Part shown: positions 6,258-11,097 of the stretch, piece after piece
Layout: each line of letters begins with the position of its first letter
Position numbering within the stretch: position 1 is the first letter of the stretch
Assembly: GCA_041485845.1 (NCBI GenBank)
Contig: JBGPKH010000267.1
Coordinates: 1 to 11,097, forward strand
Direction: 5' to 3'
Source of the DNA: OMOG01 sp041485845
GTDB lineage: Bacteria > Acidobacteriota > Terriglobia > Bryobacterales > Bryobacteraceae
DNA length: 11,097 bases
Translations under genes and position numbers: made by a program
Notes under the pieces: generated by a model
The model's database searches: none
Told to the model about the DNA's origin: nothing
What the model saw: the letters and a program-made list of their open reading frames with translations, nothing else

Positions 6258-8036
6258 ATGCCATCGCTCGAATCGGAGGCGCACGCCGCACGGCGGCAAC
6301 TGGAACGCGTCCTGGAGAGTCCCGGTTTCTCGCGCAACGAGCGCTTGTCCGGGTTTTTGCGATTCGTCGTCGAAGGGCACCTGGACAGCAAAGACCACGA
6401 ACTAAAGGAATCCGTCATCGCGATCGAGGTCTTCGGACGCCGTCCGGATTTCGATTCCAGGCTTGATCCGGTGGTGCGAACGGAAGCCGCACGGCTACGT
6501 GCAAGGCTGAACGAATACTACATAAAGGAAGGAAAGGCTGATGCCCTTGTAATCGAACTGCCAAAAGGCGGCTATGTGCCCCACTTCCGCGAGGTTGCGG
6601 AGGAGCCTCACGTAATCGCGCCCACCCCACAGGATAAGCCGGCGCGGTTTGGCATTCGGTTTTGGGCCGCGCTCGGGCTTGCCGGTCTCGTTATTGGGCT
6701 GGCGGCCGCCGAGTGGTGGTGGATTCAACACCGGAGCACGCCGATTGCGATTGCGGTTCTGCCTCTGGAGAACACCGGCCACGATCCCGCCAACGACTAC
6801 TTTGCCGACGGCCTTACCGATGAGTTGATCCGTAACCTGTCCATCATCGACGGGCTGGCGGTGCGTTCCCGGACCTCCTCTTTTTCCATAAAGGGCAGGT
6901 CACGCAATATCCGTGACGCGGGACAGCAGTTGCAGGCCGATTACATCCTGGAAGGTTCTGTCCTTCGCGCCGGGCAGCAGTTGCGGATCAATGTCCAGTT
7001 GGTTCGCGTACGCGACGATTTTCCACTTTGGTCAGGCACCTATGAGCGGGAGTCGACAGACATTTTCGCCATCCAGGAAGAGATCTCGCGCGGCATTGTG
7101 AACAACTTGCGCCTGAGGCTCGGCCGGGGAAGGCGCCGGTATGAAACGAGTGTCGAAGCCTATGATCTTTACCTGCACGCACGCGCTCAGCCCCAGCGGT
7201 CCCGCAATGATGCCCTCGCAATCGTCGGTTTGTACCAGCAGGTAATCGCGAAAGACGCCTCGTTCGCGCCGGCTTATGCGGGTTTGGCGGCGGCGTACGC
7301 GGCCAGTTCGTTTCAAGGTGTTCGTGACCACGCGGATGAATTGATGCAAATGCGCACGGCGGCCGAGAAGGCGATCCTGTTGGATCCGCTCTTGGCCGAA
7401 GCGCACCAGGCTCTCGGGATGGTCCACGGACGCGACGGGGATTGGGCGCAATCGGAAAAGAGCTTCCGTCGCGCGATTGAGATCGATCCGAGCGACTCGA
7501 CGGCTTATAGCGATTTAAGCATGGTTATACTGCTACCGCTGGGCAGAATCGAGGAAGCGATCCACGAGATGCAGATCGCGGAGAAGACCGACCCGCTCTC
7601 ACCCACCATACAGTCCAATCTGGCTTGGGCGTTGATGTCGGCCGGCCGGAATGAGGAAGCGGCCGGCCATTGCCAGAAGGCGACAGGGAATACCCAGTGT
7701 CTGAGCCGCGTGAGATTGGCTCAGGGGAGGATTGACGAGGCGATCCAGATGCTCGCAACAGTCAACACGCAGCAATACCTCGGTTACGCTTACGGACGGG
7801 CGGGCCGCCGCGAGGAGGCGGAGAAACTGGCAGCCGCCGCAGCGCCCAACGCCTACACCCAAGCTCTGACTTTTGCCGGCTTGGGTGACAAGGATCGCAC
7901 TCTGGAGGCTCTGGATCGCCTGGCTTCCCTCGGCGCAGTGCGGGTAGGCCGGGCCCTCAACTCCCCGGAATTCGCCCTCCTTCGTGGCGATCCGCGAGTG
8001 AAGGCTCTTCGCAAGAAGGTTGGCTTGCCGGAATAG
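6258..8036 (+). CDS. Membrane-anchored TolB-like/TPR protein, probable one-component regulator or sensor
   Basis: The protein has 592 residues from the ATG at 6258; a TTG at 6231 would add nine. Residues 13-111 are a domain typical of acidobacterial TPR proteins: RNERLSGFLRFVVEGHL, then LKESVIAIEVFGR, LDPVVRTEAARLRARL and LPKGGYVPHF. Its GGYVP end recalls winged-helix regulators, but DNA binding is inference. One membrane helix follows at about 132-153 (WAALGLAGLVIGLAAAEWWW). Residues 162-291 are a TolB-like domain (COG5616 type), with IAVLPLENTG, YFADGLTDELI, ADYILEGSV and PLWSGTYER. TPR helices cover about 311-530 (AHQALGMVHG, SFRRAIEIDP, AYSDLS). The order soluble domain, helix, TolB-like, TPR resembles CadC-type and adenylate-cyclase-related proteins, which suggests a cytoplasmic N-terminus and periplasmic TPRs. 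It is divergent from the propeller operon, which it may regulate. Confidence 0.85.
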   Translation: MPSLESEAHAARRQLERVLESPGFSRNERLSGFLRFVVEGHLDSKDHELKESVIAIEVFGRRPDFDSRLDPVVRTEAARLRARLNEYYIKEGKADALVIELPKGGYVPHFREVAEEPHVIAPTPQDKPARFGIRFWAALGLAGLVIGLAAAEWWWIQHRSTPIAIAVLPLENTGHDPANDYFADGLTDELIRNLSIIDGLAVRSRTSSFSIKGRSRNIRDAGQQLQADYILEGSVLRAGQQLRINVQLVRVRDDFPLWSGTYERESTDIFAIQEEISRGIVNNLRLRLGRGRRRYETSVEAYDLYLHARAQPQRSRNDALAIVGLYQQVIAKDASFAPAYAGLAAAYAASSFQGVRDHADELMQMRTAAEKAILLDPLLAEAHQALGMVHGRDGDWAQSEKSFRRAIEIDPSDSTAYSDLSMVILLPLGRIEEAIHEMQIAEKTDPLSPTIQSNLAWALMSAGRNEEAAGHCQKATGNTQCLSRVRLAQGRIDEAIQMLATVNTQQYLGYAYGRAGRREEAEKLAAAAAPNAYTQALTFAGLGDKDRTLEALDRLASLGAVRVGRALNSPEFALLRGDPRVKALRKKVGLPE

Positions 8037-8165
8037 CCACCGCCGCAATTTCGCAGCCATTGATCGAGACGCTAACTGCCGCTGTGCGCTGAGATTTATG
8101 AAATGGGTTTTGGTTTTGCCTGTGGTAAGCGGCGCTGCAGTCGCGGCTCTGTAACGCAATCTACG

Positions 8166-8197
8166 GAGCCGCGCACGTCAGTGAGCGGTTTTTCTTT
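8166..8197 (+). terminator. Intrinsic terminator after the TolB/TPR gene
   Basis: The stem is CCGC (8169-8172) and CAC (8174-8176), a GTCA loop (8177-8180), then GTG (8181-8183) and GCGG (8185-8188). There is a single G/A mismatch, and TTTTTCTTT follows at 8189-8197. It lies 130 bases past the TPR gene stop and touches the 3' end of the convergent acyl-CoA synthetase gene. It has the T run only on the plus strand. Confidence 0.7.
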
Positions 8198-9710
8198 AGC
8201 CCCGCGCGCGGGCGCGCAGTTCGTTCTTGCGAACTTTGCCGGTGGCGGTGCGAGGCAGCGGGCCGAATTCCACGTGACCCGGGCACTTGAAGTGGGCCAG
8301 GCGCTGGCGGCACCAGGCGATCAACTCGGCGGCAGTCACGGATTCACCCGGCTTCACCCCCACGTAGGCTTTCGGCACCTCCCCCCACTTGGGATCGGGC
8401 GCCGCCACGATGGCCACCTCCGCCACCGCGGGATGCTCGGCCAACACCTTTTCCACTTCGATGGAGGAAATGTTCTCGCCGCCCGAGATCACGATGTCTT
8501 TCTTGCGGTCGCGCAACTCGATGTAGCCATCCGGATGGAGCACCGCGATATCGCCTGAGTGGAACCAGCCGCCGGTGAAGGAGTCGGCAGTGGCCTGCGG
8601 GTTGTCGTAGTAGCCCAGCATGACGTTGTTGCCGCGCATGAGCACTTCGCCCATGGTCGATCCGTCGGCGGGAACGTCGCGCATCTGGTCGTCCACCACG
8701 CGGAGATCGGTGCCGGCCACCAGGTAGGCGACGCCCTGCCGCGCTTTGATCTGTGCGCGGTCGGCGGAGGGCAGCGGGTCCCACTCCGGCTTCCAGGCGC
8801 ACACGGTATGCGGGCCGTAGGTCTCGGTGAGGCCGTAGACGTGGGCGATCTCGGCGCCGGTCTCCTCGGCGGCGCGGATCACGGCGGGCGGGGGCGGCGC
8901 GCCGGCGGTGACGATGCGCAAGGGCCGCGCGAAACGAATGCCCCCGGCGGCGCAGAACTGGGCCAGCGAGGCGACCACTACCGGAGCGCCGCAGAGGTGC
9001 GTGACTCCCTCGGCCTCGATAAGCCGGACCATCTCGGCGGGATCGGGACGGGGAAGGCAGACGTGGCGGCCGCCGGCGGCGGTGACGGCCCACGGAAAGC
9101 ACCAGCCGTTGCAGTGGAACATGGGTAGCGTCCAGAGGTAGACGCTACGCTGGTTGAGCCCGTGTTCGGTAAGCTCGCCGATGGCGTTCACCCAGGCGCC
9201 GCGGTGAGTGTACATCACGCCCTTGGGGAAGCCGGTGGTGCCGCTGGTGTAGTTGATGGCGATGCAGGCGTTCTCGTCGAGGACCGGCTGGGGTTCGGTG
9301 GGCGAGGCTGCGGCCAGCAGTCCTTCGTAATCGTCGATGATCTGTTCCACCGCGGCGTTTTCAACCAGGCGGCGCAGCGGCGGATCGACCAGCAGCACCT
9401 TGGCGCCGCAATGCTGGAGAATCCAGCCGAGCTCTTCGGACTGCAGCCGCGTGTTGAGCATAACGAGAACTGCGCCGATCAGCATGGGGCCGAAGTGCGC
9501 TTCGAGGGCCGCGACGCCGTTCATGGCCAACACCGCGACGCGGTCGCCGGGAGCTACACCGAGGGCGCGCAACGCCCCCGCCAGCCGGTGTACGCGGGCA
9601 TGGAATTCCGCGTAGGTGAAGCGGCGGTCTCCATCCACGACGGCCCTTGCGTCGGGGTAGACCAGCGCGCTGCGGGCGAGGAAATCGAGGGGAGTGAGAG
9701 GGGAAATCAT
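8196..9710 (-). CDS. AMP-forming acyl-CoA synthetase (fatty acid / acyl-activating enzyme family)
   Basis: This 504-residue enzyme activates a carboxylic acid with ATP to an acyl-adenylate and transfers it to CoA. All core motifs are present: the P-loop YTSGTTGFPKG (154-164), YGLTETYG (292-299), HSGD (384-387), the hinge RDRKKD (400-405) and the catalytic lysine K492 in ATGK. The phrases LPMFHCNGW (195-203) and IVISGGENISSIEVEKVL point to the subgroup with Thermus long-chain acyl-CoA synthetase and plant acyl-activating enzymes, so a medium or long fatty acid is the likeliest substrate; this is not provable here. The ATG at 9710-9708 is chosen because the protein starts there at MISPLTPLDFLARSALVYPD, as in the family, with AGG about ten bases upstream. 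The frame stays open to 9983, but that extension would overlap the divergent RRM gene. Its codons look more GC-rich than those of the propeller operon. Confidence 0.95.
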   Translation of the reverse strand: MISPLTPLDFLARSALVYPDARAVVDGDRRFTYAEFHARVHRLAGALRALGVAPGDRVAVLAMNGVAALEAHFGPMLIGAVLVMLNTRLQSEELGWILQHCGAKVLLVDPPLRRLVENAAVEQIIDDYEGLLAAASPTEPQPVLDENACIAINYTSGTTGFPKGVMYTHRGAWVNAIGELTEHGLNQRSVYLWTLPMFHCNGWCFPWAVTAAGGRHVCLPRPDPAEMVRLIEAEGVTHLCGAPVVVASLAQFCAAGGIRFARPLRIVTAGAPPPPAVIRAAEETGAEIAHVYGLTETYGPHTVCAWKPEWDPLPSADRAQIKARQGVAYLVAGTDLRVVDDQMRDVPADGSTMGEVLMRGNNVMLGYYDNPQATADSFTGGWFHSGDIAVLHPDGYIELRDRKKDIVISGGENISSIEVEKVLAEHPAVAEVAIVAAPDPKWGEVPKAYVGVKPGESVTAAELIAWCRQRLAHFKCPGHVEFGPLPRTATGKVRKNELRARARG

Positions 9711-9727
9711 GGCGGACCTGAGGGACG

Positions 9728-9733
9728 ATTGTA
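9728..9733 (-). promoter_or_regulatory. Candidate -10 box for the acyl-CoA synthetase gene
   Basis: TACAAT on the minus strand matches the TATAAT consensus at five of six positions and ends 17 bases before the ATG at 9710. No good -35 element is visible upstream in the GC-rich stretch 9741-9760, so this is tentative. Confidence 0.3.
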
Positions 9734-9760
9734 CTCCAGAAGCGGGGGGCGGCGCCGGGT

Positions 9761-9790
9761 TTGCAATCCGATCAAGCACTCTGTTAATAT
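9761..9790 (+). promoter_or_regulatory. Candidate promoter of the RRM gene
   Basis: TTGCAA at 9761-9766 and TAATAT at 9785-9790 are 18 bases apart, each matching four of six consensus positions. This would give a 5' leader of about 60 bases before the ATG at 9858. The local AT-rich patch stands out from its GC-rich surroundings. Confidence 0.35.
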
Positions 9791-9857
9791 TTAGTTGGCA
9801 GAGAATCCTTCCCTTGAAGTACCGCAAATCCAACCGACGGAGCAAATAATCAACTGA

Positions 9858-10271
9858 ATGAGCTTCACCGTTTTTCTTGGCAACCTCCCAACCTGGGTCA
9901 CCGCCGATGACATCAAACAATGGCTCGCCGCCGAAGATCTGGTGGCCGACGCCGTGAAGGTGATCCGCAACCACGAAACGCAAGAATCCAAGGGTTTCGC
10001 TTTTGTCGAAGCGCCCACGGCCGACGAGATGCAGGCGATCATTCGCCGCTTCGACCGCGCGCCGCTGGAAGATCGACTTCTACGGGCCAACCCGGCACAG
10101 CCGCCCAAAGGCAAAGACGCGCGCGCACCGCTGCAACAGCAGCCGGCCGCAGCAGCCCCCAATGCCACTCGCAATATCCAGCAACGCCCCGACCGCAGAA
10201 AGCGCGGCGGAAGAGATCGCGAACAGGGTCCCCGCAGCGCCTTCGCCACGGAACTGGCAAAGGTTCTGTAA
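9858..10271 (+). CDS. RRM-type RNA-binding protein with disordered basic tail
   Basis: This is a 137-residue protein. Residues 3-77 form one RNA recognition motif. RNP2 is VFLGNL (5-10) and RNP1 is KGFAFVEA (45-52). RNP1 keeps the two stacking aromatics, F47 and F49, but has alanine at the last position, where F or Y is usual. Residues 78-137 are rich in P, Q, A and R (PLQQQPAAAAPN, RRKRGGRDRE), look unstructured and should strengthen RNA contact. The family is like the small glycine-rich or cold-regulated RNA-binding proteins of cyanobacteria, probably acting as an RNA chaperone or in mRNA stability, though the target is unknown. The ATG at 9858 is used although only a weak GGAG lies about 15 bases upstream. 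It is divergent from the acyl-CoA synthetase, 147 bases away. Confidence 0.9.
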   Translation: MSFTVFLGNLPTWVTADDIKQWLAAEDLVADAVKVIRNHETQESKGFAFVEAPTADEMQAIIRRFDRAPLEDRLLRANPAQPPKGKDARAPLQQQPAAAAPNATRNIQQRPDRRKRGGRDREQGPRSAFATELAKVL

Positions 10272-10293
10272 GGCTGGACGCGCCGCCCCTCGG

Positions 10294-10374
10294 GGTGTGG
10301 CCGTTACCAACTCTGTTCTGTTCCACACCTGTGAACGCAAGGCACATCCGGCCTTCATTTATTCTTTTTATTTT
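10294..10374 (+). terminator. Candidate terminator region after the RRM gene
   Basis: Two nested signals follow the RRM stop. A perfect seven-base inverted repeat, GGTGTGG (10294-10300) and CCACACC (10323-10329), has a 22-base loop. A short hairpin, AAGGC (10339-10343) and GCCTT (10351-10355), is followed by a T-rich stretch from 10356 to 10374. The second is the likelier terminator, although its stem has only five pairs. Confidence 0.4.
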
Positions 10375-10380
10375 CAATCA

Positions 10381-10409
10381 CTTACAATTGGCGCAACGCG
10401 TGCTATTCT
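10381..10409 (+). promoter_or_regulatory. Candidate extended -10 promoter of the POTRA gene, leaderless type
   Basis: CTTACA at 10381-10386 and TATTCT at 10404-10409 are 17 bases apart, with TGC directly before the -10 box (extended -10). The box ends seven bases before the ATG at 10417, so transcription should begin at or beside the start codon. No Shine-Dalgarno is present. Confidence 0.5.
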
Positions 10410-10416
10410 GGGTCGC

Positions 10417-11097
10417 ATGAAATACGTCTGGCTTGGCTGCCTGCTGTTTGGCGGCCTGCTCTTCGGGGGAACGCAGGATTCCGAGTTCAACGTCAACTCG
10501 CACTACACGGTGGAGACCGTGGTCGTGTCGGGGGAAGGTTGGACCACCGACGTCGGCGCCGGCGGCCAAGACGAGAAGCTCAGCTCCGGTTTGCGGAAGG
10601 ACATCGCGGCACTCATAGGGGAAAAGCTGAATCCCTCAGTTCTCGACGAGATGGCCAGGCGGCTGCGCAAGGAATTGCACGCGCGCACGGTGGAGCGCCG
10701 CGTTCTGCGCGGGAAGAGTCCCGATTACGTGCAGGTGGTGTTCGAGGTCAAGCTCCGGCCCACCCGCTTCGATGTTTCCGTTCCAAAATTCCTTTACACC
10801 TCCACGAGCCACTGGAGCGGCGCCGTGGAGGGCACCGCTACCATCCGGCAGAACGGCTTCACATTCGGGCTGGTGAGCGACGGCGACGAGTTGGCGGAAC
10901 GTTACGCCGGAATCGTCGCGCGGTATGAGAACACGCGGATGGGGTCGGACCGTGTGCGTTTGCGCTTCCAATTTGAGAGTTACCACCAGCAGTGGAACCA
11001 GAACAGCCTGGACCAATTGCAATCCACGCCGGTGACGCTGACGAACACCTCGGGCGCCTACCGGACCCGCCAGAATTTCGAACCAGAGGTCACGTTC
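10417..11097 (+). CDS. Exported POTRA/Omp85-like outer-membrane protein, N-terminal part (runs off the right edge)
   Basis: The frame is open for 227 codons from the ATG at 10417 to the window end. Residues 1-18 are a signal peptide (MKYVWLGCLLFGGLLFGG). Residues 28-112 look like one POTRA domain: a first strand YTVETVVVSGEGW, a helix SSGLRKDIAALIGEKLNP, a second helix LDEMARRLRKEL, then strands RTVERRVLRG and YVQVVFEVKL. From about 118, alternating strand segments (ATIRQNGFTFGLVSDG, RVRLRFQFESY) look like the start of a beta barrel. In the BamA/TamA family POTRA domains receive client proteins for insertion into the outer membrane, but a single POTRA here suggests a specialised member. The assignment rests on pattern rather than a clear motif and could be wrong. 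It lies 145 bases after the RRM gene and has its own promoter candidate. Confidence 0.65.
   Translation, partial: MKYVWLGCLLFGGLLFGGTQDSEFNVNSHYTVETVVVSGEGWTTDVGAGGQDEKLSSGLRKDIAALIGEKLNPSVLDEMARRLRKELHARTVERRVLRGKSPDYVQVVFEVKLRPTRFDVSVPKFLYTSTSHWSGAVEGTATIRQNGFTFGLVSDGDELAERYAGIVARYENTRMGSDRVRLRFQFESYHQQWNQNSLDQLQSTPVTLTNTSGAYRTRQNFEPEVTF

Noticed and set aside
8344..9794. Long frames in other phases across the acyl-CoA synthetase (252 residues minus strand, 189 and 210 residues plus strand)
   Set aside because: They have arginine- or glycine-rich shadow compositions, while the synthetase frame contains every family motif.
9711..9983. N-terminal extension of the acyl-CoA synthetase by 91 residues
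   Set aside because: It would overlap the RRM gene on the other strand, and the extra residues match nothing in the family. The ATG at 9710 gives the usual start.
10433..11022. Other frames over the right end (61 and 129 residues plus strand, 128 residues minus strand)
   Set aside because: They are shadows of the open frame from 10417, which has a signal peptide and POTRA-like pattern and no stop before the edge.

Overview
The window looks like chromosomal DNA from an acidobacterium of the Solibacter/Bryobacter type. The main evidence is a pair of exported beta-propeller proteins that both end in the roughly 210-230 residue C-terminal module known as the Solibacter C-terminal domain (TIGR03437, from memory). 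Two other genes fit this: a membrane-anchored TolB-like/TPR protein with an N-terminal domain common in this group, and a small exported protein with a GVWKLNPARS motif. The DNA is GC-rich, with no mobile element, CRISPR array or RNA gene that I can see. The taxonomic call is inference from gene content.

Layout. Positions 1-6153 on the minus strand form a compact, co-directional four-gene cluster, read from right to left: a small exported protein (6153-5713), a GTG-started BNR/Asp-box propeller (5703-3160), an SBBP-repeat propeller (3146-312) and the first 96 codons of a Kelch-type propeller (289 to beyond the left edge). The gaps are 9, 13 and 22 bases, each holding a purine-rich ribosome binding site, so this is almost certainly one operon. 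Three different propeller families sit in series. Two share an almost identical C-terminus and two share a related signal-peptide start, visible even in the DNA. A divergently transcribed TolB-like/TPR protein with one membrane helix starts at 6258, 104 bases from the operon's first gene, and is the obvious candidate regulator or sensor.

Right of 8036 the window is more ordinary. A hairpin-plus-T-run terminator (8166-8197) lies between the TPR gene and a convergent acyl-CoA synthetase (9710-8196, minus). Divergent from the synthetase is a small RRM-type RNA-binding protein (9858-10271). The last gene, from 10417 to beyond the right edge, encodes an exported POTRA/Omp85-like outer-membrane protein.

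How it may fit together (inference): the cluster probably exports several propeller proteins to the periplasm or cell surface using a common C-terminal module, with the propeller parts diversified by domain shuffling. The divergent membrane protein may sense conditions and control the cluster. Two plus-strand genes (6258 and 10417) have the same TATTCT box exactly seven bases before the ATG, which suggests leaderless mRNAs.
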